This document shows, piece by piece, positions 16,364 to 27,463 of a DNA stretch of 64,000 nt. Every line of letters begins with the position of its first letter. Position 1 is the first letter of the stretch. The stretch lies in assembly GCA_032334235.1 (NCBI GenBank), contig JAVSGI010000003.1, forward strand, positions 1,178,001 to 1,242,000, given 5' to 3'. The notes under the pieces are model-generated. The model saw only the letters and a program-made list of their open reading frames with translations, was not told the origin of the DNA and searched no databases. A program made the position numbers and the translations under genes. The stretch is from Paracoccaceae bacterium Fryx2. Lineage in GTDB: Bacteria > Pseudomonadota > Alphaproteobacteria > Rhodobacterales > Rhodobacteraceae.

Positions 16364-19300
16364 TCAAATCAGACACACAAATATCGCGGGCCGGTGTGCC
16401 ATCCGCGCTTGGATAGGCGGATCAATTGTTTCGAGGTATTGGGCCAGTCGCGCCATGGTGCTGCCATACGGAGTCGTGACCTTCTGCGAAACCCGCCACA
16501 GGTCCATGCCTTGGTCGAAGTAGATCATCACTTTACTGCCGGCAGCGGTGGTCAGGGTTAGGCAGCGTGGATGCTCGGTCTCGTTCCTTTGCCCGATCGA
16601 CAGGCGATCGCCGGGGAACATCTCGTCGAACAGCGCCTCGCGGTCGGCGTCGGATGCCAACGGATGGTCAATCTGCGCAGGCCGTTCCGAGGGCGGCTTG
16701 GTCATCGTGTAAAGCCGCAACCCCGGAGACGCACGCCCCGGAAGCGCAAGAATTATCTCGCGCAACAGCTTGAAATGAACAGGTTGCAGAAGATAGCGGT
16801 CGTCATAGCGAACCTCTGCCACGCCCTCGCGCGCCAGCAGGGCGTGCAGAGCGGGGGCGTCCTGCTCGATCACCGACCAGAACGCCCTGCCAAAGCGCGA
16901 CAGGCTGACTTCCATCCTCTTGCCCATCACGACAAAGGCGGACTTTCCCGGCTCGTCCCGTGGCAAAATGTCCGACAGCGGCATGTGGCGCCAATCGGGC
17001 AGGCTGTCCATCGGCCCCGTCACCACAAGATCGGCGGCCCCTGCCCCCCAGGATGCATCCGGTCGCGCCTCGGACTGCGCGGCGGCGGCCACCCCGATCA
17101 AGCCCTGCGCCGTCGAGATCACCGCCAGAACCGGCATCAGCCGCACCTGCGGCAGGTCGGCACGGTGCGCAAGACCCGTCTCGTCGGCCAGCCGCACTAG
17201 CTGCAGTCGCGTCGGCACGTCCATGCCCGGGTCCTGCAACGCGTCGGTCGCAAAGACGATCTCAACCGGCACCTTTTGCCGCCAGCCCGCCAAAGCGGCA
17301 GTCACCGGCCAGTCTGGCAGGCTCCAGCCATGCGGCCGGCCACGGACAAACAGCGTGACCGACAGCGCCGTGCCCTGACCGATGCGCCGGCTGATCAGGT
17401 CGAACAGCGGCACATCGGCGGCAACCGTTCCCGGCCCGAACACCTGTTTGCGCGGGTCAAGCGCCAGCAGGTCGCGCAGCTGTCTGGCAAGCTCCAGCCC
17501 AGCCTGCCGGGCGGGCAACACCTGCGACATGTTCATATCGGGGCGCAGGATGCAGGCCGGGCAGCCATGCGCGCAGTGCTCGGGGCAGGTCAACCGATCA
17601 ACCGCATCAAAGATCAGCCCGCCCAGCCGACCCTCTTCGTCCAAGCGAAGCGACAGCCCCGCCCCGCCCGCCGCCTTGTCATACAGAAAGGCCGACACGC
17701 GTTTCGACTGATCCGCCCCCAGCGAGGGGCCGGTGGCGATGCCCAACTCGTCGGTCTGAACCCCAAGCCAGGCGGCGAGGCTTTCGCGCAGACCGGCGGC
17801 AAGCGCAAAGGCGGCGCCGTGGCCGGTGCCCAGCGGCATCTGCAGTTCGAACACATCGGTCGCGCGGTCATGCACCAGATGCACATGGCGTTGGATCCGG
17901 CTTGTCCCTTCGCCGCCCATGCAGCGCCCCGACACCAGCGTGCTCTTGTCGCCGGTCACCAGCGGGCGGTGGCCCACCATCGCCTTGGGAAGCTGGCCGG
18001 GGCCAAGGTCGCCGCCCGGCGCCTCGCTTGCCGCGCGCCCGCAGATCAGGCAGATTGCATAGCCCGCCTCCTCTTCGCCCGACCCAAGGGTGATGACCTG
18101 CCCCTTGGGGGTGGCGCGCATCGACCAGCCTGCCTCACCGGGCAGCGCGGTGAACGCCGCATCATCGGCCGAGATCTCGGGCATCCGGTAGGGGGCATTG
18201 TGCAGCAGCTCATAGCCGATATGCGGTTCTGACCGCCCGACAAAGCCCACCGGGCGCAGGGTCTTTTTCGCCCGCGTGGGCGGGATGAGCGCGCCGCAGC
18301 CGCAGGCTTCCGGCAGGTCGCGCGCCAGATGCGGCTTGCCGCAGGCGGTGCATTTGTAAAGCTGGCGCAGGTCCTCCAGATGGCTGGCGCTGGCTTGCGT
18401 GCTCCAGGCCGGGCGGATGCCTTCGCTGGTGTAGACCAGACTGTTGATCACCACATCCGCCCCCGGCCCGTATTCGCGCAGCGCCACGTCCAGCGTGCGA
18501 CTGGCGCTGTGGGTGTCTGATCCGCCGCGCGCAAACCCGCGGCCCGTGCTTATATGGTCAAAGGTCACGACATCGGACGGAAAGCCGTAGGCAGGGGAAA
18601 ACCCTTCGCGCGCCAGTTCCGACAGAAGGTAGGCGCCATGCATCGTAGCCGCACGGTTGGCGAGCGCAGAACTCACGTCCTTTTCCCCCGCCATCGCGCT
18701 GCGCTGGACCAGCGCCTTGTATTCGCCACGCCAGCGGTCAACGATCCCCTGCATCCGTTGCGCCACCTGCGGCGCGAGGTCCCGTACCGACCGCCCGTCC
18801 AGGCACGACCCGCGCAGCAGCGCCGGCAGATCGGGCAGGAACGCCTCGGCCCCCGGGCCGCTCAACGCCGCAATGAACCTGTCCACCGGCGCATCAGGCT
18901 GCACCTTGCCCGCCTGATCCATGCCAAAGAAGGGGCCGATCTTGTCCAATACCCCCATCCCGCCCTGCTGGCGCAGCCAGCCGGCAAAGGCGGCGGCGTT
19001 CACATGGCGACCGATCAGGATGGGCGAATTCAGCGCCACCCGCGGCGGCGTCATCCGCCCCTGCAACAGGCGGCGTGGATCCTCGAACACCTTGTTGTCC
19101 AGCGGCATGTCACGGCACCAGGTCACGCCAAAGGCCCACGGCTCGCGCCGCCGCCCCGCCCGGCCCACCCTCTGGCGATAATTGGCGACCGAGGGCGGCA
19201 CGTTGGCGTTGACCACCAGCCCGACGTTGGACAGATCGACCCCCATCTCCATCGTCGTCGAACAGGCCAGCAGGTTGATCCGGCCTGCATTGAAGTCGGC

Positions 19301-22300
19301 CTCGTATTCCTTCAGCTGGCTGCGCGGCAACTGGGCCGAATGCTCCTGCGCCCGCATGTAGGCGCCGTACAGCACAGCGCGGCTGTGCAGGCCGCTCCAC
19401 GCACCCTGCGCGCGCAAGGTGGCGATGGCGGGATCGGCGGCCAGCCAGTCGGCCAACCCGGCGCGCTCGTCCGGCAAAAGACCACCCCGGCGCGCCAGCG
19501 GGGCCGCCGGAAAGGTCAGCCGCTGCATCGGGCGCGTGGCATCCAGCGGGCTGCACCCCTTGATCGCATAGGCAAAGACCCGGCGCGACACCGGGCAGGC
19601 CCAGGCCTCGCGATAGGGGCGCAGTTCGGCGCGCGCGAAATCCAGGGCAACGGCATGGGTGCTCCAGACCTTGCAGGCATGGGTGACGATCAGGCGATAC
19701 ACGTCGCGCAACAGGGCGTCGGCCTCCTCCAGATCGGCGTCGTTGTCGCGCTTGCCCCCCAGCAGGGTCAGCGCGTTCAGCGCGACGCGGTGCATGCGCT
19801 GTTCCCCCCGCACCAGGGCCGAGGGGAAGGGGATCGACTCGAGGCGATCTTCGCGCGCCACGTCATTGGCGCAGGCCTGACGCAGCCGCCCCCATTTCGG
19901 CGCGATCCAGCGCATGTGCCGTTCCGGCTGCAGGGCCACCACCATCCGTTCGCGAAAGAACAGATCGACCGCCGACAGTACCAGACCCAGGTAATCGGCA
20001 GGCGCTACGCCGCGCTGGCGCAGGCTGTCGGGCATGGGCCGGGTCAGCGCTGCGCGTTCCAGTTCGGGAAAGACCAGCCGGGCCAGCCCCATCGTCTCGG
20101 CGTTGTTCTGCCGCTTGGGGCGGCGCATCATCTCTCGCATCATCAGAACCTGCGCCAAGGCGTCGATATGGGTGACGAATTCGTCGCCCCGGTCTTTCCA
20201 GACCTCGCGCACGAACAGGCCAAGTTCGGGCTGCGCGGCCAGATCGTCAACGGCCGTGGTCCATTTCACGCCCGAAACGCCGGTCAGGGCCGCCTTCTTT
20301 GCGGCAAGGTCCTCTTGCAGCACCGCCGGCGGTTCCATCCCTGCTGCCACCAGCACGGCAAGGGTTGCTTCCAGCTGTGCCACCTCTTCGGGCGATCCGG
20401 CCTTTCCTTGGGCCGCCTGCGTTTCGTGCCACAGAAAGGCGCGGGTCAGGCTGCGTTCGGCCTCGGCCTGCAACTTGGCCGCCAGACGCGCCACGCCCTG
20501 CCGGCTGTCGGTAAAGCTGACCGCCCCGCGCCCGGCCATCGGCTTTTTCACCGGGTCGGGGTCGGGCAGGCTGAAGGCCTCGATCATGGTCTGCATGTTG
20601 TGGCCCATCAGAAAGGCCGGGCTGAAGCGCAGATGCTTGAAGCTGTTGTCGGTGCGGGTCTCATTACAGGGGCAGACCGGATCCGCGTCGATCACGCGAA
20701 GGGCCAAATGGCCCTGCGGCGCCTCGGCGGTGTTGGACATCAGCGCGAGGCTCTCTCGGTCAAGGTGCACAAGCCGCCCCCGGTCGGGTGCTGCGGTGAC
20801 CCACAGATCGGCTTTGGCGGAAACCGCGCCGCCGCCTGCATCCTCGACATCGGCGGCAAAGTCATCCTCGACGCCCGCGCGCGGCAGGATCAGCCGGTGG
20901 GCCACGCCAACCTCCTGCGCGGCCTTCAGATGCGGCGTGCCGCAATCGTTGCAAATCGCCACCTCCATGCAAGGCGCGCCGCAACTGCACCGCTCGCGCA
21001 GGGTGAAGTGCACCTGCCCAAAAGGCCAGTCGGCAGCCTCGCGCAACGCGGCGGAGGCATGGGGGCAGGCCGGGTCAAGGCAGGCCCAGGCCCCGCCCAG
21101 GGCGCGCAGGAACAGATGCCCCCGCCAGCGCAGCAAGGGCAGGCCGTCCGGCCCGGGCCGCGCCTGCGCCACAAGGTCAAGCAGGTCCTCGGCCTCGGCG
21201 CGCGCGTCGGGGCGGCCAAAGGCGTGCAGCGCGATCTCGCCCAGCGTGAGGCCCGCCTTCATCCGCCCGCGCAGGGTCTGGATGCGCGGATTGGGCGCCA
21301 GCGCGTCCCAACGCGCCCGGTCATCGGGCAACAGGTTCAGCGCCGCAAGGTCCAGCCCAGCCTCGCCGCGGGGCGGCGGCAGCGTGGCCTCCTCGACCTC
21401 GCCCTTCAGGATCGTCACCCGGTCGGGCCCGACCCCCGACAGGCCAGCCACGAATTCGGACAGGCGGGTGCCGGTGTCATCCTCGATCGTGGCCGAGGTG
21501 GCCATCAGCCGCACCGCTTCGGGCGCCACCCCAAAGGCCGCACGCACCCGGCGCAGCAGCATCGCCATTTCCGACGCCTGCGCGCCGACATAGCTGTGCG
21601 CCTCGTCCAGCACGATCCAGCGCAGCAGGCCTTGCGACTTTTTCAGGATCGCCTGATCCTCGGCCCGCAGCAGCATGTATTCCAGCATGGTGATGTTGGT
21701 GACCAGAATGGACGGCGGCTTCTGCCGCAACGACTTGCGGTCCGTGATCTCGCCGACGCTGCCCGGAATGCCATCGGATTTCTCGGGCGTGTCGCCGTTG
21801 TACAGCGCATAGGTCACCGACCCGCCCAAGCCCTCGGCCCAGGCAGACAGCCGGTCGCGCTGGCTTTGGATCAGCGCGTTCAGCGGATAGACGATGACCG
21901 CCCGGATGCCGCCGCCCGGTGCCGGGTTTTGCAGGATGTCGTTCAGGATCGGGATCATGAAGCATTCGGTCTTGCCCGACCCGGTGCCTGAGGACATCAG
22001 CACCGACTGCCCCTCTGCGGCGGCCTGCCAGGCCTTGACCTGATGCCGGTAAGGCTTGCGGTCGCGCGGCATGCGTTCGGCCCGTGCCTGATCCAGCGCG
22101 GTCACCAACCGGGCGTCCAGGATCGTGCCCGCAAGGTCGCCAAAGGTTTGCTCGGCCTGCGCCCAGTCCTGCGCCACCTCGATCACGGGATCGGCCAGCA
22201 TGCTGCCGGGCTGGCCCGGGGCGGCAGACAGCGCGCGGCGGATGTGGCGGTTCAGGCCCGGGCTGTTCGAGCGCAGGTAATCGCTGATCGCCTCGGCCGA

Positions 22301-22348
22301 CTGATCGGCGATGCGGGTCAGGGTTGCGCCAAGGTTCGAGGTCAGCAT
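16364..22348 (-). CDS. Giant DEAH helicase with DUF1998-like cysteine cluster (DruE-like)
   Basis: The 1,994-residue SF2 helicase has Walker A SSGTGSGKTE near residue 119, a DEAH box (IVLDEAHSYVGAQ) near 248 and LMATSATIED. There are zinc-ribbon-like cysteines near 435-470 and 1350-1385. The second RecA-like domain carries STTMEMGVDL and NYRQRVGRAGR near 1060. The cluster CPEHCAHGCPACI near 1590 is the DUF1998-type hallmark. A C-terminal region of about 380 residues follows. This layout matches helicases of DISARM, Druantia and relatives, most like Druantia DruE in size. It starts 2 bp after the stop of the upstream gene (TGACATG), with AAAGGA as the ribosome site. A full frame implies selection until recently. 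Confidence 0.85.
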   Translation of the reverse strand: MLTSNLGATLTRIADQSAEAISDYLRSNSPGLNRHIRRALSAAPGQPGSMLADPVIEVAQDWAQAEQTFGDLAGTILDARLVTALDQARAERMPRDRKPYRHQVKAWQAAAEGQSVLMSSGTGSGKTECFMIPILNDILQNPAPGGGIRAVIVYPLNALIQSQRDRLSAWAEGLGGSVTYALYNGDTPEKSDGIPGSVGEITDRKSLRQKPPSILVTNITMLEYMLLRAEDQAILKKSQGLLRWIVLDEAHSYVGAQASEMAMLLRRVRAAFGVAPEAVRLMATSATIEDDTGTRLSEFVAGLSGVGPDRVTILKGEVEEATLPPPRGEAGLDLAALNLLPDDRARWDALAPNPRIQTLRGRMKAGLTLGEIALHAFGRPDARAEAEDLLDLVAQARPGPDGLPLLRWRGHLFLRALGGAWACLDPACPHASAALREAADWPFGQVHFTLRERCSCGAPCMEVAICNDCGTPHLKAAQEVGVAHRLILPRAGVEDDFAADVEDAGGGAVSAKADLWVTAAPDRGRLVHLDRESLALMSNTAEAPQGHLALRVIDADPVCPCNETRTDNSFKHLRFSPAFLMGHNMQTMIEAFSLPDPDPVKKPMAGRGAVSFTDSRQGVARLAAKLQAEAERSLTRAFLWHETQAAQGKAGSPEEVAQLEATLAVLVAAGMEPPAVLQEDLAAKKAALTGVSGVKWTTAVDDLAAQPELGLFVREVWKDRGDEFVTHIDALAQVLMMREMMRRPKRQNNAETMGLARLVFPELERAALTRPMPDSLRQRGVAPADYLGLVLSAVDLFFRERMVVALQPERHMRWIAPKWGRLRQACANDVAREDRLESIPFPSALVRGEQRMHRVALNALTLLGGKRDNDADLEEADALLRDVYRLIVTHACKVWSTHAVALDFARAELRPYREAWACPVSRRVFAYAIKGCSPLDATRPMQRLTFPAAPLARRGGLLPDERAGLADWLAADPAIATLRAQGAWSGLHSRAVLYGAYMRAQEHSAQLPRSQLKEYEADFNAGRINLLACSTTMEMGVDLSNVGLVVNANVPPSVANYRQRVGRAGRRREPWAFGVTWCRDMPLDNKVFEDPRRLLQGRMTPPRVALNSPILIGRHVNAAAFAGWLRQQGGMGVLDKIGPFFGMDQAGKVQPDAPVDRFIAALSGPGAEAFLPDLPALLRGSCLDGRSVRDLAPQVAQRMQGIVDRWRGEYKALVQRSAMAGEKDVSSALANRAATMHGAYLLSELAREGFSPAYGFPSDVVTFDHISTGRGFARGGSDTHSASRTLDVALREYGPGADVVINSLVYTSEGIRPAWSTQASASHLEDLRQLYKCTACGKPHLARDLPEACGCGALIPPTRAKKTLRPVGFVGRSEPHIGYELLHNAPYRMPEISADDAAFTALPGEAGWSMRATPKGQVITLGSGEEEAGYAICLICGRAASEAPGGDLGPGQLPKAMVGHRPLVTGDKSTLVSGRCMGGEGTSRIQRHVHLVHDRATDVFELQMPLGTGHGAAFALAAGLRESLAAWLGVQTDELGIATGPSLGADQSKRVSAFLYDKAAGGAGLSLRLDEEGRLGGLIFDAVDRLTCPEHCAHGCPACILRPDMNMSQVLPARQAGLELARQLRDLLALDPRKQVFGPGTVAADVPLFDLISRRIGQGTALSVTLFVRGRPHGWSLPDWPVTAALAGWRQKVPVEIVFATDALQDPGMDVPTRLQLVRLADETGLAHRADLPQVRLMPVLAVISTAQGLIGVAAAAQSEARPDASWGAGAADLVVTGPMDSLPDWRHMPLSDILPRDEPGKSAFVVMGKRMEVSLSRFGRAFWSVIEQDAPALHALLAREGVAEVRYDDRYLLQPVHFKLLREIILALPGRASPGLRLYTMTKPPSERPAQIDHPLASDADREALFDEMFPGDRLSIGQRNETEHPRCLTLTTAAGSKVMIYFDQGMDLWRVSQKVTTPYGSTMARLAQYLETIDPPIQARMAHRPAIFVCLI

Positions 22349-22349
22349 G

Positions 22350-25300
22350 TCAGGTCCTTTTCTCGGTCAAGGGCAGCAACAGCGCCGGATGCAGCGCGCG
22401 CGCAAACAGTTCGGGGGCAGCGGTTTCGATCAGGCTGGCGTTCAGCAGCGCGTCACCGTTCAACGGGCCGCCAAGGCCAAGCGCAGCCTCGGCAGTCACC
22501 AGAACGGCCCCGATGGTCATCTGCACCGTCTGCTGGAAATCCGTGCCCGGCATCGCCAGACGCTCGGGCCGAAGGGCCGCGATCCCGCGGGGCAGGCTGG
22601 GGTCGGACCTTGCGATCATCTGTATCGCCTCGTCCAGAACCTCGCGCGGGCGCGGCAGCAGCAGCCCCTCGAACCGCGCATCGCGCACGACATGCACCAT
22701 CAGTTCGGTCTCGATCAGCAGGATGGCAACATGCCCGGCCATATCGGGCCGCATCAACCGCAACAGCGCCAGCCGCCCCAGCACCGCGCTACGCGCCATC
22801 GCCTCGGCGCCCTCGATGCCCACGCGGGCCATCCCTTGCGCCATGCTTTCCAGATGGGCGCGGGCCGCGACAACCAGCGTTGCCACCGGAAACGCCGGCC
22901 AGAACACGCCCCAATAGGCATCGAGCGAGAAGAGCGACTTCACCTCGGCATCAGGCAAGACGAACAGCATCCGGGCCAGCGCGTCGGGCGAGGCGGCCAG
23001 GGCATGGAACTGGTCCAGCATGGCCGGGTCGCCACCTTCGCGCGCCGAAAGGATCATCTGCACCAAGGCGCGCAGCGGGGCGGTCTCTGTCTCGCGCGCC
23101 AGCTTCGCGCGATAGGCCGCGATCCGCGCGGCGCGGCTGGTGCGCGGCACGGCAGGGGCGGCAGGATCGGGCCGCGTGGCCAGCCACGCAACGGGGCGCT
23201 GCTGAAAACCGTCGAACCGGCCCTGCACCAACCAGAGCCCGGACTCAATCCCGGTGTCGTTCCGCAAGTCGACAGGCTGGGCCGCCAGATCGACCGACCA
23301 CTCGCGCGTCTCGCCCGTCTCAAGGTGCAGCATGTGCAGATCGGCCCGCCCCGGGCGCTGCTCCGGCTCGTGCATCGCACCGCGCGCAAGATCGGCCCCC
23401 AGACCAAGCGTCAGACGGTCCCCCGTCAGCGCCATCTGCCCGTGATAGCGGCGCAGGTTGATCCGCCCGGTCTCACCAGCCAGGGTCTGCAACCACAGCG
23501 TCACTGTGCTGTCCGCCGTGCCTTGAGTCATCAGACGGCGCAGCAGTGCCTCGTGCCGGACCAGCGGGGCAAGGCCGGCCACCCGGATGTCGAACACCTT
23601 TCCCCCCGCAAGGTTGATGGTCAGCTTGCACCGCGAGCCCGGCGCCAGATAACTGACCTTCACCAATTCATCCAAAGACAGGTCAAGGTCGCGCCGTGGC
23701 AGCACCGCAGCATCGCGGATGAACTGCGGCTGCGACGACGGCCAGGGCGCGGTCAGCTCCAGCCGGCGTCCCGTGGCGATCTCGGTCAGGGTCAGCGCGA
23801 CAAAGGCCGTGGTCGGGGCGCGGGTGCCAAGCACCAGCGGGCCAGCGCCTGCCGGTGCGTGGGCCGCCAAGGCACCGGCGCGCAGGTCTGCCAGCAGCCC
23901 GTCCGGCACACCGGACAGCAGCACCGACAGCCCGCCGTCGGGCGGTTCCTTCATGTCGACCCGCAGATCGGCCGACAGGCACAGCGCACGGGCGGCGGCG
24001 ATCCGGCCCCCCTCGACCCACCATTCGTGGAACTCGGCACCGAACAGGCTGCCGGGCCGGGTGGCGCGGCGCAACTGCGCGTCCCCCAGCGCAACCAGCG
24101 CGGCATCGCCCTTTTGCCCATAGACGGTAGGGCGGCCCAGATAGACCGGCTCGCCCCCGGTCGTCCGCCACGTCGGCAGGGTATGGCCAAAGAAGTGCAA
24201 CGCCGCCGGCTCGCTGTCGCTGTCGGCCTCGGTGGCAATGCGCACGGTGTGCTCGCCAAGGGTCAGCAGCCCTTGCCCCTGCACCTCCAGCAGGCTGGCG
24301 CCCGCAACTTCGATCCGGCGCAGGGCGACAAGGCCCCCATCGAGCCCCGGCTTCTGGCCCTCTGGCAGCGTCACCCACAGGCTGGGCGCGCGCGTGCGCC
24401 CCCCCGACATCTGGCGCAGCCGCAGACCATCCGCCCCCTGCCCTGCCCAAAGGCTTGGCGCCTCGGCCGGGTCCGGCAGGGCGGGCAGCGCCGACCAGAC
24501 GCCCAGGCTTTGGCTGTCCGCCATCACGTCAAAGTCAAGCGTTTCGCCCAAGCCCAGCGGCACAACCTCGGGTCCCGATCCGCCCAACCGTTCCAGATCG
24601 CGCACCCCCCCTTCGGCGGCGCGCAGCGCGCGATAGGCAAAGGGGCGGCGCGTGGCAAAGCACGGCACCAGACGCAACAGGCTCGCCTCGTCCTGCGGCA
24701 GCGCCAGCACCGGCAGGCTGGCCTGCGGGGCCAGCACCGCCACCGGCACCGCGGCACCCGTCCCGGTCAGGTGAATCTCGCGTATGGCGGGGTGCGACCG
24801 GGGCCGACTGGCCGGATGTGCCACAGCCAGGCTGGGGCGGATGATGTTCTCGATGATCTGCGGCGTCACGCGCAACGGCAGGCTGCTCTGCCAGCCGGGT
24901 CTTTCGCGGTCCAGCCAATCCTGACGCTGCCCGCCTTCCAGCCCCGGCGGCAGCGCCTCGCGCAGGTCATGGATCGCCTGCGCAAGATCAAGGAACAAGG
25001 CGACCGAATCGCGGTCTTTCAGGATGTTGGGCAAATAGCGCATCTTCTGATGCGCCATGTCGAACGCCGTGTCATAGCCCAGCCCCGCAATGCTGCCCCG
25101 GCTGCAAATGGCGTCGATCATGTCGCGCAAGACCTGCGTGTGGCGCCCGGCGCTTTCCAGCACCGCAAGCGGGATGCCGCCCTCGGCCAGCAGCGTGTAC
25201 ATGAACAGCCGGTTGCCCCCCAGACCCCGGCGCAACGGGCGAAGCCAGACCTCCAACCCCGCCCGGACAAAGCCCGCGATGGTGGTGCCGTCAAACACCT

Positions 25301-25553
25301 GCGGCACGTCGGTGTTTATGAACTCCCAGCTCAGACCGCTGCCGTCATAGTTCCGCCGGATATGCTCACTCGCCCAAAGGACATACAGCGCGGCCACGGC
25401 ACGCCCGCGCCTCCCGCGCGGGACAAACCCGTCCAGCACCCGGGGGATCGCTGCAAAATGCGGATCCGACAGGCCATAGGCATGCAGCAGCCGCCCGTCC
25501 GGGGCCGCAAGTCCCGCCTCAGCCAGAATGCGGTGCAAAAGGTCCTCGGCCAT
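22350..25553 (-). CDS. Large protein of unknown fold, DruH-like / STY4851-type partner of the DEAH helicase
   Basis: I choose ATG 25553 (1,067 residues) because GGGAGAG precedes it at good spacing; ATG 25559 is also possible. No enzyme motif is visible. The N-terminal third has ALYVLWASEHIRRNYDGSGLS, then WEF, which recalls the 'STY4851/ECs_5259' family as I remember it. The middle is rich in Gly/Leu beta-type sequence, and the last 200 residues are helical. It sits between an SF1 helicase (15 bp) and the giant helicase (2 bp), so it is translated in one operon with them. A large domain-less protein directly before a DUF1998 helicase is the arrangement of Druantia type III (DruH-DruE). The homology is suspected, not shown. 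Confidence 0.7.
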   Translation of the reverse strand: MAEDLLHRILAEAGLAAPDGRLLHAYGLSDPHFAAIPRVLDGFVPRGRRGRAVAALYVLWASEHIRRNYDGSGLSWEFINTDVPQVFDGTTIAGFVRAGLEVWLRPLRRGLGGNRLFMYTLLAEGGIPLAVLESAGRHTQVLRDMIDAICSRGSIAGLGYDTAFDMAHQKMRYLPNILKDRDSVALFLDLAQAIHDLREALPPGLEGGQRQDWLDRERPGWQSSLPLRVTPQIIENIIRPSLAVAHPASRPRSHPAIREIHLTGTGAAVPVAVLAPQASLPVLALPQDEASLLRLVPCFATRRPFAYRALRAAEGGVRDLERLGGSGPEVVPLGLGETLDFDVMADSQSLGVWSALPALPDPAEAPSLWAGQGADGLRLRQMSGGRTRAPSLWVTLPEGQKPGLDGGLVALRRIEVAGASLLEVQGQGLLTLGEHTVRIATEADSDSEPAALHFFGHTLPTWRTTGGEPVYLGRPTVYGQKGDAALVALGDAQLRRATRPGSLFGAEFHEWWVEGGRIAAARALCLSADLRVDMKEPPDGGLSVLLSGVPDGLLADLRAGALAAHAPAGAGPLVLGTRAPTTAFVALTLTEIATGRRLELTAPWPSSQPQFIRDAAVLPRRDLDLSLDELVKVSYLAPGSRCKLTINLAGGKVFDIRVAGLAPLVRHEALLRRLMTQGTADSTVTLWLQTLAGETGRINLRRYHGQMALTGDRLTLGLGADLARGAMHEPEQRPGRADLHMLHLETGETREWSVDLAAQPVDLRNDTGIESGLWLVQGRFDGFQQRPVAWLATRPDPAAPAVPRTSRAARIAAYRAKLARETETAPLRALVQMILSAREGGDPAMLDQFHALAASPDALARMLFVLPDAEVKSLFSLDAYWGVFWPAFPVATLVVAARAHLESMAQGMARVGIEGAEAMARSAVLGRLALLRLMRPDMAGHVAILLIETELMVHVVRDARFEGLLLPRPREVLDEAIQMIARSDPSLPRGIAALRPERLAMPGTDFQQTVQMTIGAVLVTAEAALGLGGPLNGDALLNASLIETAAPELFARALHPALLLPLTEKRT

Positions 25554-27463
25554 CGCCATCTCTCCCGTCAAACCGTGTTGCCCCAATGTTCGGCAAGCCC
25601 CGTGGTGGCCTGCTCCAGCACAGCCGGCAGCGCGCCCGACGCGGCAAGCCCAAGGAAAGTCGCCGCGCGCGTCGCCCCGACATATAGGAACTTGTCGATC
25701 AGGTCGGGCTGGTCGCGGGCAAGGTCCTGCACCGAGTGGAACAGCGCCGCCTCGAACTCCAGCCCCTTGATGTGATCGACGCAGAACACCCGAACGTGCC
25801 GATCGCGGCCCAGAACCTTGCCCTCCTTGCAGGCCTCCACCTCGATGTTGGTGTCGGAAAGGCTCTCGCGCAGCGCCTGCGCAACAGGGCCAACCTGCGC
25901 CTCTTCAGGCACAAAGACCGCGATGGACGGCAGGTCTGTGTGCTTGCGGGCGATTTCGGCGATCCGCTCGGCGATCCAGCGGCTTTGCCCTCGCGCATCG
26001 GGCGCGCGGAAAAAGACGGGGGCAAAGCCCTCGGCCCCGCGGTCGCCTTCGGTTTCGGTTTCGACCAGACGGCCACCCGCAAGGGTGATTAGCCGGTCGG
26101 CAAAGGCGCGCAACTCTGCGGACTGGCGATAAGAACGGGTGACCTGATGGAACTCGATCCCCGGCACCGCCCATTCCAACGCCGCGCGCTCTGCCACCCC
26201 GTGCGCCGTCAGGCGTTGGTTGAAATCGCCGCAGGCAAAGAACGATCGGATACCTGGCGTGGCCAGCCGCCCCATCGCCCGCAGTTGCAGGGGTGAAAAG
26301 TCGGTCGCCTCGTCCACTACGACCTGATTGCGGAACTCGGCCAGCACAGGGGCCAGCACCTGAAGGTTTCCCTGCCCAAGGCTTTTGCGAACCACGTCCG
26401 AGGACAAAAGCGCATGCGCCGCGTCAAGATGAACCGCGACCAGCAGGTCAAGCTCGTCCGGGGTCAGCTTGACCGCATCGGCGGCCTGCGGCTCGAACCA
26501 GGGCGCAGGCGCCGCCCGGCGAAAGGCTCGATACCGCTTCGGCAGTTTGGTAAAGTGGTTGCGGGTGACCAGCGTGACCCGCCCCACCGCCGCGATCAGG
26601 CTGTGAACGCGCCCCATGGCGGCAAGCTCTGCTGGCGGGATCGTGGTATCGCCCAGCCAGTCGATCACCGGGCGGTAGATCGAGTTGCGCGGCACCGTCC
26701 GCCGGTTCGCCGCCGCCATCGACAAGGCCCGGATTGCCCCCCGCAAAGCGCGGCGCAGGCTTTCGCCGGTTGTGGCAGGCGCGGCTTCCGGCTCCAGCAC
26801 GTCGTCCTCGTCGTCGTCCTCGTCATCGGTCTCGGCCGTGGTCATTCGCGCAACGATCTGCTGCAATTGCGCCATGTCGGCAGAGCGGCGGCGCCCGATC
26901 ACCACGACCCGCCGCGCAATGTCGGCGTTCAGCGCCTCGCGCGCCTCGGCCACCCAGCCCCGCAGGTCCGCCGATTGCGCATCGACCGCCAGAAACGTGT
27001 TCAGGATCGATGCGCCTTTTGGCATGGCGTTGAGAATGCGTTGCGCCCCCTCCCGCAGCCCCGCCTCGCCGCTGTCGCGCAACATCACAAGCGCCGCGTC
27101 AAGCTCGGCCCCGGCGGTTTCGGTCAGGTAGTGATCAAAGGCCGCGTAAAGGCCGGGCTGATCGGCCAGCGCCTGCGCGGACAGGTGCTGCGCCGTCTCG
27201 TCGCGTTGAAATCCGGTCTTGCGTCCACCGCTGCGCAACAGCCCCAGAACGCGGGTCGCGAGATCGTTGCGAAACTCGGCCCAGGTCCGGATGCGGCTTT
27301 GCCCGGCGGGCACATTGTCGCGGGCAAACGCCTCGCGCAGGTATTGTTGCGGATTTCGCGGAGAATGGGCGCTGATTTCGCGCGATCGTGGGCACGCGTT
27401 TCGCGCCATTCTGGGCAGTCATTTCACGGGATCGTGGGCAGGCTGGCCGACGCTTTCATGGAG

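Noticed and set aside
18554-25775. Plus-strand open frames of more than 1,100 codons opposite the giant helicase and its partner
   Set aside because: They are rich in Arg, His, Gln and Pro, show no conserved motif, and mirror the coding frames on the other strand.
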